NCBI GenBank assembly: GCA_016125095.1
Contig: WGMK01000019.1
Location: 1-64,000 of the forward strand
Direction of reading: 5' to 3'
Origin: Candidatus Hydrogenedens sp.
GTDB taxonomy: Bacteria > Hydrogenedentota > Hydrogenedentia > Hydrogenedentales > JAEUWI01
Length of the DNA: 64,000 nucleotides
Shown here: positions 1-8,139 of the stretch, in pieces
Numbering within the stretch: position 1 is the first letter of the stretch
Layout of the letters: each line of letters begins with the position of its first letter
Program-made: the position numbers and the translations under genes
The notes under the pieces: model-generated
Seen by the model: the letters and a program-made list of their open reading frames with translations, nothing else
The model's database searches: none
Told to the model about the DNA's origin: nothing

Positions 1-132
1 AGCTTCAAAAACCTCACCGACGGGGAATTGAATACCTACGTCGACAAGCTCAACAATCGTCCCAGAAAGAAACTCGGATTCCGCACCCCGGCACAGGTCT
101 TCCTCGAAAAGCCTGTTGCAATTAGACCTTGA
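1..132 (+). CDS. IS30-family transposase, C-terminal end (cut by window edge)
   Basis: The first frame is open from base 1 to a TGA and encodes 43 residues. They include the motif LNNRPRKKLGFRTPAQVF, the usual C-terminal end of IS30-type DDE transposases. Only the tail is visible, so whether the element is intact cannot be judged. It is followed by hairpin repeats and no gene for about 120 bp. I could not identify the terminal inverted repeat of the element. Confidence 0.8.
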   Translation, partial: SFKNLTDGELNTYVDKLNNRPRKKLGFRTPAQVFLEKPVAIRP

Positions 133-193
133 ATCTGCGCACCAAAGCCGCCAGTGCTTCCATGTTGCCGGGGTAGAACCCCGACCTACTCAG

Positions 194-225
194 GCTGTGG
201 CGCGATCTCCTGACCCTGCCACAGC
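194..225. repeat. inverted repeat GCTGTGGC / GCCACAGC
   Basis: Perfect 8-bp arms enclose a 16-nt loop containing GATCTCCTGACC. The same words (GCTGTGG and TCTCCTGACC) recur at 1151-1250 and 7609-8231, so this belongs to a dispersed intergenic repeat family rather than being a terminator; no T-tract follows. Confidence 0.6.
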
Positions 226-254
226 ACAGGCAGCCAACCTACTCAACTCCTAGA

Positions 255-1058
255 CTAGCAGCCGCAGCCGAACGCCATATGGGTCCACTCGCCGGTTTGG
301 GCGTCTATGGTGATCGCCTCGCAGGGACAGGAGTCCGTCGGCTCGCCTCGGTACGTACCGGTGCTCCAGACGATTACCGCGTGGCTCCGGCCTCGGCTGA
401 GTGTGCCTTCGTGAATCGGCCGGATAAATAACTCGGGCGGGAAGAACTTCAGTCCGTCTTTGACGTAGTTTTGCAGCATGGCGGTCACCTGTTCCTCGGT
501 GTACCGTAATTCCATGGATGCCGGCTTTTGGAAGGCCGTATAGTAAAAGTCCTTCAGTCGTCCGGTTTCCTCGTGGAACGTAACCGTGACGCCACTATCG
601 CTTTCCAATCCGCCATAGCGGTGCGAAGTTCTTGCAACGATTCGCCCGTCTGGATACGAAGTCGATTCGTACTTCGTAAGCACACCGTCTCGTGGCGCGC
701 CGCTTTCCAGTAATCGCAGCAGATTTCGTGTGAAGGCCTCAACTTCCTCCTTGGATATCGTTGGCGCAAACCGCGGGGGGGCGTTGCTTTGGTATTGCAT
801 GTCCCAGCGGAACTGAACGCGACCGCTGTGAACTGTATAGATGGCATCGCCTTTGTCGCGGACGGATACCCAGCCATCGCCGGACTCGATTTCGCAGGGG
901 CACTTGGGCTGGAGGTCCGCTTCCTCGAGCAGCAACAGGATCGGCGGCATTTCCGGAGCGTCGCCTTCGGGCGGCGCGGCACTGACGGCTACCGCGCCTG
1001 TAACGCCGGTGATGACGATGACAGACCATAGGGATGCATGAAAGATCCTACCCGACAT
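255..1058 (-). CDS. Secreted protein of unknown function with Cys-Pro-Cys motifs
   Basis: The ATG was chosen because GAGGAG lies six bases upstream and because the protein then begins with a signal-peptide-like stretch (MSGRIFHASLWSVIVITGV, ending near AVSAAPP). The reading frame remains open further upstream but has no such features. The 267-residue product carries a CPC pair shortly after the signal (KCPCEIES), a second CPC near the C-terminus (DSCPCEAITIDAQTGEW) and ends FGCGC. The DAQTGEW segment resembles the end of PepSY-like domains, which often have D-x-x-T-G-x-V/W. The cysteines suggest metal binding or disulfides in the envelope. I do not recognise the family. It sits alone between hairpin repeats and may be transcribed separately from the next minus-strand gene. 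Confidence 0.65.
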   Translation of the reverse strand: MSGRIFHASLWSVIVITGVTGAVAVSAAPPEGDAPEMPPILLLLEEADLQPKCPCEIESGDGWVSVRDKGDAIYTVHSGRVQFRWDMQYQSNAPPRFAPTISKEEVEAFTRNLLRLLESGAPRDGVLTKYESTSYPDGRIVARTSHRYGGLESDSGVTVTFHEETGRLKDFYYTAFQKPASMELRYTEEQVTAMLQNYVKDGLKFFPPELFIRPIHEGTLSRGRSHAVIVWSTGTYRGEPTDSCPCEAITIDAQTGEWTHMAFGCGC

Positions 1059-1150
1059 CAGCCGCTCCTCGATTAAGCGGTAAATTGTTTCAATGCCAGT
1101 ATACGTGTACCTGCCTTGCGTGACAATAGGAACGACGGGCCAGGCAATTT

Positions 1151-1182
1151 GCTGTGGCAGGGTCCCCCGCCCCTGCCACAGC
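1151..1182. repeat. perfect 12-bp inverted repeat (GCTGTGGCAGGG)
   Basis: GCTGTGGCAGGG and its exact complement CCCTGCCACAGC are separated by eight C-rich bases. The arm extends the GCTGTGGC arm of the repeat at 194-225, so both are members of one family. No T-run follows on either strand, so a simple intrinsic terminator is unlikely. Confidence 0.75.
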
Positions 1183-1196
1183 CTAAGAGGAGGAGT

Positions 1197-1250
1197 TTGA
1201 GACCTGTCGGTCAGTAAAGTGGGCGGGTCGGGAAACCCGCCCACAGCGCA
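1197..1250 (-). repeat. dispersed intergenic repeat, copy A
   Basis: On the minus strand this reads CGCTGTGGGCGGGTTTCCCG, then GACCCGCC, then CTGACCG and AGGTCTC. The central part forms a hairpin with perfect 10-bp arms (GTGGGCGGGT / ACCCGCCCAC). Two plus-strand copies at 7609-7685 and 8059-8110 have the same order of words. Confidence 0.7.
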
Positions 1251-1395
1251 GAGAGGATGACGACTTGGGGGAGATCGAAGCACGCGCTCCGTTCCAGCCA
1301 TCCGCAATCGGCGTGTCCCCCGAATTGTCATCCTCGTGAACGCGGGGACCCATCTTGGCGCGTGGACTCGCGGTCGGAATCTCACTGTCTCTATT

Positions 1396-2775
1396 TCACA
1401 GCGACGGCAGATCGAGTGTCGTCGGCTTCGATTCGCCGCGGCCCATGCGGGGCGGGGCTTCCCAGGACACGTGAGCGCCGGCGGCATCACGGGTATAGGC
1501 GAACGGCGCTCCGGTGAAGGGATTGAGGGGTAGCGGCCCGAGTCCCTCCAAATCGAGTGCTTCCAGCGATTCCGGAAAGGTGTCATGCCGTGCCTCGTGG
1601 GCGCGGAGATGGGCAAGCAGTAGCACGGCTTGTTCCCGAGCGCTGATTACCGTGTCGTCGTGTATGCCCGCGCTCAATAGGGTGTCCATCAGGTCGATGG
1701 TCACAGTGCGCCCCCACGCGTCATAAAAAAGGCGGTTTCTCTCATGCATGGCGTCGAGTTCGTGTTCTACATAGGCGAACGCGTGGGGAGCATCGACCGC
1801 TTGGGTGTCGATGAAGTTCGGATAGTCCCGAACGACCCGCGTATCGCTATATTGCAGGTCTATGGATAGAGCGACGTTTTCCGGCAAGAGCCCTCCGAGC
1901 ATCTCAGGCAGAGATTTCGGAAACGCAACCATTTCCTCCTTGAATCCGCTGGCATAGACCAGTAAATGCCGATAGGTTTTTTGGTATAGCCTGTCCAAGG
2001 GATGGCGGCGGTTGATTGAATCATCGTACTCGGCGAGCGCGATCGGTGACAGCGCGCCATGCATCAGTTGCCAATGTACGAGATTCGCAAGTGTATAACG
2101 GCTGCTATCGGTAGGTGGTTCGGGGAATACCTCAATCAGTCGTTGCAGCGTGGCGGCCCGGTGCAGGAATACTTCGGTGTCCGCGCCGGGGGGGGCCTGT
2201 TCCGCAGCAAAGAAACCGCCGGTGATGCCCAGCAGAAGCAGGTCTATCGCCGTCGAATCGAGACGAAGCGGTACCTCCGGAAACTCCCAAGTCTCCGGAA
2301 AGGTGGCGTTGAAGGGCGGCAGGGCAGAGGGATTCCGGAGTTCGGAAAAAACATCCAGCCGCTCAATGAGCGGCGCATTCTTGTCCCATAGGTCAATAAG
2401 CGTTGTGCGATGCGTATCCAGATCGTCAAAGACCCGGGGTATTCCGAAGCGCTTGGGTAGGCAATCGCACTCGCAGTCCTTCCGAAGCATTGCGGGGGGA
2501 ACATTGAAATCGTCCGGTTCGAGATCCATCAGGAAGCTGGTGGCCATGGTGGAGTCGTCGTAGTGCAGACCGCTTTCCGCCTCAAGCTTCGCCCGGTACG
2601 AGGGAATGGTCGTCGGAATGCCCTGTGCTTCCAGCGTATCGAGTTCGTGTTGAAGCCGATGACCGACCCAGAAGTAACTGCCCCAAACTACCGCCGCGTA
2701 GAGGAGGGCGAGCAGCAGGACGAATCCGAGCGCGCGCCATTTAATTTTCCAGAGATACCGAGCAAAACGTATCAT
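1396..2775 (-). CDS. Membrane-anchored protein of unknown function
   Basis: The start was set at the ATG preceded by AGGAAGGG, giving 459 residues. It begins MIRFARYLWKIKWRALGF, followed by a single strong membrane segment at about residues 15-38, and the rest is predicted to be outside the membrane. The C-terminal part has GPLPLNPFTGAPFAYTRD, a 'P-F-x-G-x-P-F-x-Y' phrase common in periplasmic proteins of planctomycete-type bacteria with no assigned role. No catalytic motif is recognisable. It faces infA divergently with a short shared upstream region, so each probably has its own promoter. Confidence 0.65.
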   Translation of the reverse strand: MIRFARYLWKIKWRALGFVLLLALLYAAVVWGSYFWVGHRLQHELDTLEAQGIPTTIPSYRAKLEAESGLHYDDSTMATSFLMDLEPDDFNVPPAMLRKDCECDCLPKRFGIPRVFDDLDTHRTTLIDLWDKNAPLIERLDVFSELRNPSALPPFNATFPETWEFPEVPLRLDSTAIDLLLLGITGGFFAAEQAPPGADTEVFLHRAATLQRLIEVFPEPPTDSSRYTLANLVHWQLMHGALSPIALAEYDDSINRRHPLDRLYQKTYRHLLVYASGFKEEMVAFPKSLPEMLGGLLPENVALSIDLQYSDTRVVRDYPNFIDTQAVDAPHAFAYVEHELDAMHERNRLFYDAWGRTVTIDLMDTLLSAGIHDDTVISAREQAVLLLAHLRAHEARHDTFPESLEALDLEGLGPLPLNPFTGAPFAYTRDAAGAHVSWEAPPRMGRGESKPTTLDLPSL

Positions 2776-2876
2776 GAGGGAGCCCTTCCTGATACAGCCT
2801 ACTTGCAAGCGGGCCGGATTATTCAGTCGCTTCAACTCGACCTGCGGCGTCCGACTGGCAACAGGCGTTCCAAGTG

Positions 2877-2885
2877 TGGTAAAAT
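2877..2885 (+). promoter_or_regulatory. Extended -10 promoter for infA
   Basis: TGG-TAAAAT matches an extended -10 element (TGn-TATAAT) and lies about 95 bp before the infA start. No good -35 box is seen at the expected distance, which is tolerable for an extended -10. Confidence 0.4.
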
Positions 2886-2979
2886 CACTAAAGACAGTGG
2901 TTTAGCGACGCGTGCCGCCGGACCGTATTTCGGCGGTCGTTTTGTGTCGCGTCGCAGGGCAGAGTCGAGAAGGAAATAC

Positions 2980-3198
2980 ATGCAAAAGGAACAGGCAATT
3001 GAAGTAGAGGGCACGGTGGTCGAGCCGTTGCCCAATGCGATGTTCCGGGTGAAGCTGAAAAACGATCACCTGGTGCTGGCGCATATTTCGGGGAAAATGC
3101 GGAAGTTCTACATCCGCATTCTTCCGGGCGACAAGGTGCTGTTGGAAATGTCGCCGTATGATCTGACCAAGGGCCGCATCACCTACCGCTACAAGTAG
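2980..3198 (+). CDS. infA: Translation initiation factor IF-1
   Basis: The 72-residue product has the normal IF-1 length and is collinear with the family: an S1-type OB fold with EVEGTVVEPLPNAMFRVKL at the start, LAHISGKMRK in the middle and GRITYRYK at the end. IF-1 binds the A site of the 30S subunit during initiation. The ATG follows AGAAGGAAA at good spacing; the frame is open well upstream but that part has no IF-1 homology. It stands alone rather than in a ribosomal-protein operon. Confidence 0.97.
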   Translation: MQKEQAIEVEGTVVEPLPNAMFRVKLKNDHLVLAHISGKMRKFYIRILPGDKVLLEMSPYDLTKGRITYRYK

Positions 3199-3237
3199 GG
3201 CGTCCCGGTTCCCCGGGATAGTTTCAGCGATTCAGCT

Positions 3238-3274
3238 TCGGCGGCCTTCCCCGCCGGTGCGGCTCTTCTTTTTT
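3238..3274 (+). terminator. Possible weak terminator after infA
   Basis: A 7-bp GC-rich stem (TCGGCGG / CCGCCGG, one G-T pair) with a six-base loop is followed, after a short spacer, by a T-rich run (TCTTCTTTTTT). The gap between stem and T-run makes it a weak candidate. Confidence 0.35.
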
Positions 3275-3311
3275 CCCTTCTGAACCCCGTGCGGGGCCGA
3301 GGTGTGTCTGG

Positions 3312-4535
3312 CTAGGCCCGGCGCGGCCCGAACACGTTGGCCAGTCCGCGGGCGAGCGCGCCCCATTTGCCCAGGTGCAGGTCGGGTTCCTGCCCGGCGG
3401 CCATGCGTTTGAACTGCTCCTGGTGCCAGAGGCTCTGCAGCATGTCGTCCATCGCGCGCATGCCCGTGCGCAGGGTTACGCTGGGGGCCGTCTCGATGTC
3501 GCCGGCGATGGCCTTGCGGCAGAAATCCGGGTCGAGGGCCAGCGGCCGCGCGATGCCGATCACGTCCACGGCGCCCTCGCTGAGGATCTGCTCCATCAGG
3601 CGCGGCGTCCGCATGCCGCCCGTCAGCATCAGCGGCAGGGCCGTCTTGCTGCGCACGCGCTCGGCGTATTCCAGGAAAAAGGCCTCGCGCTGGCGGGTGC
3701 TCTCGCGCTCGGGACCCGTCGTGCTCACCATCATCGGCTTTTCGTAGGTGCCGCCGGAAATCTCCAGCAGGTCGATGCCCGCCGCCTCGAGCGCCTGCAC
3801 CACGTTAATCGATTCGTCCTCGCCGAAGCCGCCCCGCTGAAAGTCGGCCGAGTTCAGCTTGACGGAAATGGGATACGCCGGCCCGACGGCCTCGCGCACG
3901 GCCTTCACAATTTCGAGCAGGAAGCGCTGGCGCTTTTCGGGGGTGCCGCCCCAGTCGTCTTGCCGCAGGTTCACCAGCGGCGAGAGAAACTGGCTAAGCA
4001 AATAGCCGTGGGCGCTGTGTACCTGCACACCGGCGAATCCGGCCTTCTTCGCCACCGCTGCGGCCGTGGCGAAGCGCTGGATGATGGCAAGGATCTCGTC
4101 CTCGTTCAGCGCGCGGGGCTTGGCGAGCATCATGCCGACCTGCCCCTTGACTGGCACGGCCGACGGCGCGACCACATAGCTCGATACGCCGCGCGGCGTC
4201 TGGCGGCCGGGATGGCTGATCTGCATCCACAGCTGGCTGCCCTGCGCCTGGGTTTGCTCCGCCCAGCGCGCCAGCATCGGCAGGTCGCGCTCGTCTTCCA
4301 CGGCCACATTGCGCGGACCTTCCAGCGCGCGCCGATCCACCATCACATTGCCGGTCAGCAGCACGCCGCAGCCGCCGCGTCCCCAGCGCTCGTACAGCTT
4401 CACCAGGTCCTCGGTCGGCGCGTTGAAGCGGTCCGACATCTGCTCGGTCATGGCGCCCTTCGCGAAGCGATTGGGAATCGCGTGCCCGCAGGGCAGCGTC
4501 AGCGGCGCGGCCAGCAGCGGATAGCGGGGCGTCAT
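3312..4535 (-). CDS. NADH:flavin oxidoreductase, Old Yellow Enzyme family
   Basis: The 407-residue product is a single TIM-barrel flavoenzyme of the OYE/NemA class. Visible family signatures are NRFAKGAMTE at the N-terminus, the substrate-contact region QISHPGRQTPRG, and GVQVHSAHGYLLSQFLSP followed by N-x-R-x-D-x-WGG. The flavin-phosphate region ISGGTYEKP and MLTGGMRTP follow. Such enzymes use NAD(P)H and FMN to reduce activated C=C bonds; the substrate is not predictable. The chosen ATG (MTPRYPLLAAPL) begins eight bases after the stop of the MaoC-like gene upstream, and an earlier in-frame start would overlap it. The two genes are probably co-transcribed, which suggests a shared role in fatty or aromatic acyl metabolism. 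Confidence 0.88.
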   Translation of the reverse strand: MTPRYPLLAAPLTLPCGHAIPNRFAKGAMTEQMSDRFNAPTEDLVKLYERWGRGGCGVLLTGNVMVDRRALEGPRNVAVEDERDLPMLARWAEQTQAQGSQLWMQISHPGRQTPRGVSSYVVAPSAVPVKGQVGMMLAKPRALNEDEILAIIQRFATAAAVAKKAGFAGVQVHSAHGYLLSQFLSPLVNLRQDDWGGTPEKRQRFLLEIVKAVREAVGPAYPISVKLNSADFQRGGFGEDESINVVQALEAAGIDLLEISGGTYEKPMMVSTTGPERESTRQREAFFLEYAERVRSKTALPLMLTGGMRTPRLMEQILSEGAVDVIGIARPLALDPDFCRKAIAGDIETAPSVTLRTGMRAMDDMLQSLWHQEQFKRMAAGQEPDLHLGKWGALARGLANVFGPRRA

Positions 4536-4543
4536 GGCGCGGG

Positions 4544-5443
4544 CTACTCGGGAATCAGCACGGTGTCGTCGGCCACGGCCCGCCACGCGCCCTGAATTAC
4601 CGGCTTCGGATTATCGCCGCAGAACAGATCGAAACGGTGGCCGCCGTCCTGCTGCACATTCTTCAGCGCCACGTGGCTGTCCATGAACACCGGCCCCTTG
4701 AACAAGAGGTCGCAGCGCTGCGGGTTGTCGGCCGGGGCCTTCAGGTACGACAGGCACGCCGCCGCGCTCCACATGCCATGCACGATATCGCGCTTGAAGC
4801 CGAAAAGCTTGGCGGTCAGCGGCGTGAGGTGGATGGGGTTGTAGTCGCCGCAGACCTTGGCATAGCGCCGGCCCATGCCGTTCATCACATGCCACTCCGC
4901 CACGGGATCGCCCTCGGCCTCGCCCTCGAGCATGGCCAGCGGCGAGGGTTCGCCCGGTTCGCCGTATTTGCCGCGCACCAGGTAGGTACTCACGCTTTCC
5001 CACACGCGCGAACCATAGGCCGAAACCACGGTAGTAACGTCGAGCTCGATGCCCGCCTTGATGACGCGGCTCGTCTCGAGCCGGCAGAACATGTCCAGCG
5101 TGTCGCTCGGGCTGATGGGCCGGTGCTGCAGGGCGTTGATGCGCATGTGTACCGCGCCGAGCATGGAAAGCGGAAAGGAGTCGTGCGCAAGGATGGCCAG
5201 ATGCAGGCCGCCGGTGAGCACGTGGGGGTAGAGAATCGGCAGTTCGCCCGTTTTGGACAGCCCGCACACTTCTCGGTAGGCGGCAAGGCGCTGCGGGTCA
5301 ATCGACGCGCCGTTCCATTCGGCCGCCAGCCGCGGCAGCACCTGACCCGGCTTCAGCCCGCGACGCTTCTGCAGCATGATTTTGCGGTAAGACGGCAGAA
5401 ACGAGGGGGCCGCGTGGTATTTCAAAACGGTTTCGCGGGACAT
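4544..5443 (-). CDS. MaoC-like hot-dog dehydratase / hydratase
   Basis: This 299-residue protein has the double hot-dog length. Its C-terminal half has the hydratase-2 signature GDYNPIHLTPLTAKLFGF with Asp200, Asn202 and His205, followed by VHGMW. Members hydrate or dehydrate (R)-3-hydroxyacyl thioesters or related acyl substrates. The ATG has AAGGAG at good spacing. It is the first gene of a pair with the OYE-type reductase. Hydratase plus enoate reductase together could process an unsaturated acyl compound, but the substrate is inferred, not seen. Confidence 0.8.
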   Translation of the reverse strand: MSRETVLKYHAAPSFLPSYRKIMLQKRRGLKPGQVLPRLAAEWNGASIDPQRLAAYREVCGLSKTGELPILYPHVLTGGLHLAILAHDSFPLSMLGAVHMRINALQHRPISPSDTLDMFCRLETSRVIKAGIELDVTTVVSAYGSRVWESVSTYLVRGKYGEPGEPSPLAMLEGEAEGDPVAEWHVMNGMGRRYAKVCGDYNPIHLTPLTAKLFGFKRDIVHGMWSAAACLSYLKAPADNPQRCDLLFKGPVFMDSHVALKNVQQDGGHRFDLFCGDNPKPVIQGAWRAVADDTVLIPE

Positions 5444-5551
5444 GCACGGGTCTCCTTCAGGTGATGCGGGGGCACCATTCTAACTGCCGCGCCCCGGGGC
5501 GGACAAGCGGCGCGTGGCCGCCCCAGCCCGGGGCGTGCTAAGATCGCGGCC

Positions 5552-6154
5552 ATGCTGAAGACCACGCCCCGACAGAAGCGCACGCTCGTGCTGCTCGGCC
5601 ACCCCGACACGGATTCGTTCTGCGGGGCACTGGCCGATGCCTATGTGGACGGCGTCGAGCGGGCCGGGGCGCCCGTGCGCCGCATCAATCTGGGCGATTT
5701 GCAGTTCGACCCGGTGCTGCACAAGGGCTACAAGGTGATTCAGGACCTCGAGCCCGATCTGCTCGAACTGCAGGAAGCGATCCTCTGGGCGGAGCATGTC
5801 GTGTTTGTCTATCCGCTCTGGTGGGGCGGCATGCCCGCGGTGATGAAGGGCTTCATCGACCGCGCCTTCCACCCCAAGTTCGGCTTCAAGTTTGTCAGCG
5901 ATACCTCCTACATCTGGAAAGGGCTGCTCACCGGGCGCAGCGCGCGGCTTATCGTCACCATGGATGCCCCGCCCATCGCCATGCGGCTCATGTTCAACAA
6001 TCCCCAGATTCAATCCTTCCGCAATGTGACGCTGCGGTTCTGCGGCTTCAGCCCCGTGCGGGTGTCGCAGTTCGGCTCGGTCAAGCGGAGCACCCGCGCG
6101 CGGCGGTTTTTGTGGCGGCTGCGCGCCCGCGAACTCGGCGAGCGCCAGTGCTAG
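5552..6154 (+). CDS. NAD(P)H dehydrogenase (quinone)-like flavodoxin-fold protein
   Basis: The 200-residue product matches the NQO1/MdaB/KefF group. It has an early phosphate-binding loop, VLLGHPDTDSFCGALADAY, the flavin-contact motif FVYPLWWGGMPAVMKGFIDR, and then AFHPKFGFKF, which is typical of the family. Such proteins do two-electron reduction of quinones or related compounds with FAD/FMN. Its end overlaps the next gene by seven bases, so the two are translationally coupled. The leader region faces the MaoC gene and may hold divergent promoters. Confidence 0.85.
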   Translation: MLKTTPRQKRTLVLLGHPDTDSFCGALADAYVDGVERAGAPVRRINLGDLQFDPVLHKGYKVIQDLEPDLLELQEAILWAEHVVFVYPLWWGGMPAVMKGFIDRAFHPKFGFKFVSDTSYIWKGLLTGRSARLIVTMDAPPIAMRLMFNNPQIQSFRNVTLRFCGFSPVRVSQFGSVKRSTRARRFLWRLRARELGERQC

Positions 6155-7398
6155 ACCACACGGCGGACGTCATCGTCGTTGGCGCGGGCGCGGCCGGGCT
6201 CAGCAGCGCGTTGCAGCTGGCCCTGCGCGGGCAAAAGGTGCGCGTATTCGATCAGGGTGCGCTGGCGTCGGGCTCCACCAGCCGCGCGTCCGGGCTTCTC
6301 GGCCAATTGCGCGGCACGCCCGAGGCCACCCGCGCACTCGTAGAGAGCGTCCGGATTTTGAAAGAGCTCGAAGCGCGTGGGGGGGTGAAGCTCTACGGCC
6401 AGACCGGATCGCTGCGGGTGGCGAACACGCCCGAACGCGCCGCCGAAGTGCGCTATCACTACAAACTCGGCCGCGCCGCCGGACTCGACATCGAACTGAT
6501 GGAACCGGCGGACGCCGCGCGCATCATTCCCTTCATGCGGACGGATGATCTGCTGGCCTGTTGCTTCTGCCCCACCGATGGTTACCTCGATCCGCCCAAT
6601 CTCGCCGCGCTCTACATCCGCCTGGCGCGTGAAGCAGGCGTGGAGTTCCACGAGCACGAACCGGTCGAGGCGCTGCTGTTGCCCGGCGGTCGCGCGGGCG
6701 GCGTGCGCTCTGCGCAGGGCAAATACACCGCCGGCGTCGTGCTGAATGCCTCTGGTCCCTGGGCGAAGCTCGTGGCGGAATACGCCGATACGCCGCTGCC
6801 GACGCTGCCCATCGGCCACTATTACTTCACCACCGCGCCCCACCCGGCAGTCTCCGTGCCGCCCGAGACCGGCACCATGCGCGACCGCGAGCTGCGCATC
6901 TACGCGCGGCCGAAAGACGGGGGATGGCGCGTCGGCATCTATGAGACCGCCCCCGAAATCTTCGATATGGCGCAACTGCCGCCCGCCTACATGAGCACCA
7001 TGACGGCGTCGAAGGATCATCCGTCGCTACGCACGCTCATCGAAAACGCGGCGCACCGCTTTCCGTTTATCCATCTGGATACCCCGATGGAAATCAAGGG
7101 CGGCATCATGTCCTTCACGCCCGACGGCCACCCGCTCGTCGGCGCCTTCGACGCCGTGCCCGGGCTCTACCACTGCACCGGATTCTGCGGCCACGGCATC
7201 ATGCAGAGCCCCGTCATCGGCGTGATGGCGGCCGAATTGATCCTCGACGGCACCTGCCGCTTCGACCTCGGCCGCATCGAGGCCGACCGCTTCACCGATT
7301 TTCCTGAACTCCGCGATCCCGCCGTGGTGGCTGAGCGCTGCAAGGCCACCCACTGGGGCTACTACGGCACCATCGAGACCGGCCCCGCGCCCGTCTGA
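6148..7398 (+). CDS. FAD-dependent oxidoreductase, DAO family
   Basis: The start was set at a GTG overlapping the previous stop. From it the dinucleotide-binding motif DVIVVGAGAAGLSSALQLAL appears at residues 7-26, where DAO-family proteins normally have it. The frame is open upstream but encodes only antisense-free reading through the preceding gene. The 416-residue product ends with CTGFCGHGIMQSPVIGVMAA, the C-terminal FAD-contact helix seen in glycine/sarcosine oxidase-like proteins. It probably oxidises a secondary amine or hydroxy-acid; the substrate is unknown. Coupling to a flavodoxin-fold reductase hints at an electron-transfer pairing. Confidence 0.82.
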   Translation: MLDHTADVIVVGAGAAGLSSALQLALRGQKVRVFDQGALASGSTSRASGLLGQLRGTPEATRALVESVRILKELEARGGVKLYGQTGSLRVANTPERAAEVRYHYKLGRAAGLDIELMEPADAARIIPFMRTDDLLACCFCPTDGYLDPPNLAALYIRLAREAGVEFHEHEPVEALLLPGGRAGGVRSAQGKYTAGVVLNASGPWAKLVAEYADTPLPTLPIGHYYFTTAPHPAVSVPPETGTMRDRELRIYARPKDGGWRVGIYETAPEIFDMAQLPPAYMSTMTASKDHPSLRTLIENAAHRFPFIHLDTPMEIKGGIMSFTPDGHPLVGAFDAVPGLYHCTGFCGHGIMQSPVIGVMAAELILDGTCRFDLGRIEADRFTDFPELRDPAVVAERCKATHWGYYGTIETGPAPV

Positions 7399-7452
7399 CC
7401 CGTTGCAGACCCGCGCCCCCGTATGCTATCCTCTCGCCCGGTTACCTCTTTC

Positions 7453-7529
7453 GGGCGATTAGCTCAGATGGTTAGAGCGCTGTGTTGACATCGCAGAGGT
7501 CACAGGTTCGATTCCTGTATCGCCCACCA
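7453..7529 (+). tRNA. tRNA-Val (anticodon GAC)
   Basis: The full cloverleaf can be drawn. The acceptor stem is GGGCGAT/ATCGCCC, the D-arm GCTC/GAGC, the anticodon stem CTGTG/CGCAG with loop TTGACAT, and the T-arm ACAGG-TTCGATT-CCTGT. The encoded 3' end is ACCA. The anticodon at 7487-7489 is GAC, which reads GUC/GUU valine codons. Confidence 0.96.
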
Positions 7530-7543
7530 TTCCCGAAAACCTC

Positions 7544-7583
7544 CGTCGCGGCCGGCCCCCAAAGCTGGCCGCGGCGTTTTTTT
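7544..7583 (+). terminator. Intrinsic terminator after tRNA-Val
   Basis: A GC-rich stem (CGTCGCGGCCGGC pairing imperfectly with GCTGGCCGCGGCG) is followed directly by seven T residues, 15 bases after the tRNA 3' end. Confidence 0.8.
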
Positions 7584-7608
7584 GTGCGGAATTGGGCGAT
7601 GAATCTCC

Positions 7609-7685
7609 GCTGTGGGCGGGTTTCCACCTTCTGTCGGCGGGTTTCCCGACCCGCCTAGTTCGCTGACCGTCAAGTCTCCACCTTG
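7609..7685 (+). repeat. dispersed intergenic repeat, copy B
   Basis: This copy reads CGCTGTGGGCGGGTTTCC, an extra near-copy of the GCGGGTTTCC segment, GACCCGCC, CTGACCG and AAGTCTCCA. It matches copy A (1197-1250, opposite strand) word for word and abuts the left edge of the Rhs fragment. Confidence 0.7.
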
Positions 7686-7688
7686 TAG

Positions 7689-8058
7689 TATCGCTGGTAC
7701 CGCTACGGCGCCGGGTGGGACCGCATCGGCGAATACGAATCGGACGACTACACGGCGTGGGATATCGGGGCGGCGGAGCGCACCTACGTGGGCAATGCCG
7801 CCTATATCGGCGGGGCCACGCCCGCGAGCGGCGCGTACGCCTACCTGACCCACGACCACCTCGGCAGCGTGCGCGGCGCCTGGAGCGGCGCCAAGGCGCG
7901 GCTTGCATCCTACGCCTACGCGCCGTATGGTGAGACCGCAATTGAATCCGGCCTGCCGATGGACCTCGGCTTCACCGGCCACCAGTGGGACGCCCACGCC
8001 CAGTTCTACCACGCCCCCTACCGCGCCTACAGCCCCGGCGCCGCCCGATGGATTTCCC
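7689..8058 (+). pseudogene. Rhs-repeat core fragment (remnant)
   Basis: The frame has a stop at 7686 and then encodes an Rhs/YD-repeat-associated core: YRYGAGWDRIGEY, then YLTHDHLGSVRGAW, SYAYAPYGE, LGFTGHQWD, and QFYHAPYRAYSPGAARWISR. The order matches the conserved core that precedes the variable toxin tip in Rhs proteins. The long N-terminal YD shell is missing, and the frame runs into a repeat copy exactly after ARWISR, where the tip domain should begin. It has no ribosome-binding site. I read it as a broken cassette left by recombination, not as a working toxin. Confidence 0.75.
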
Positions 8059-8110
8059 GGCTGTGGGTAGGATTCCAGACCCGCTTACGCTTCTGACCGC
8101 CAGGTCTCCA
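8059..8110 (+). repeat. dispersed intergenic repeat, copy C
   Basis: CTGTGGGTAGGATTCCAGAC, then CCGC, CTGACCG and CAGGTCTCCA follow the same order as copies A and B. It starts at the exact end of Rhs homology. Confidence 0.65.
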
Positions 8111-8139
8111 ATCATGGCGCGCGCGAAGCATATGTAAAA

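Larger units (their letters stand above)
1059..1395. other. Gene-free, repeat-rich spacer
   Basis: I see no gene in these 337 bases. They hold two hairpins described separately and, at about 1326-1354, a sequence whose translation reads NCHPRERGDPS. That translation is the fingerprint of a dispersed intergenic repeat found in many environmental genomes, so short open frames here are repeat artefacts. Confidence 0.6.

Noticed and set aside
3375..4595. 406-codon frame opposite the OYE-family oxidoreductase
   Set aside because: The minus-strand frame has full OYE signatures. The plus-strand frame is Arg/His/Leu-rich with no motif and is a codon-position shadow.
7788..8096. Rhs fragment as a live polymorphic toxin
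   Set aside because: It lacks the YD shell, a start signal and a toxin tip; it ends at a repeat and no immunity gene follows.
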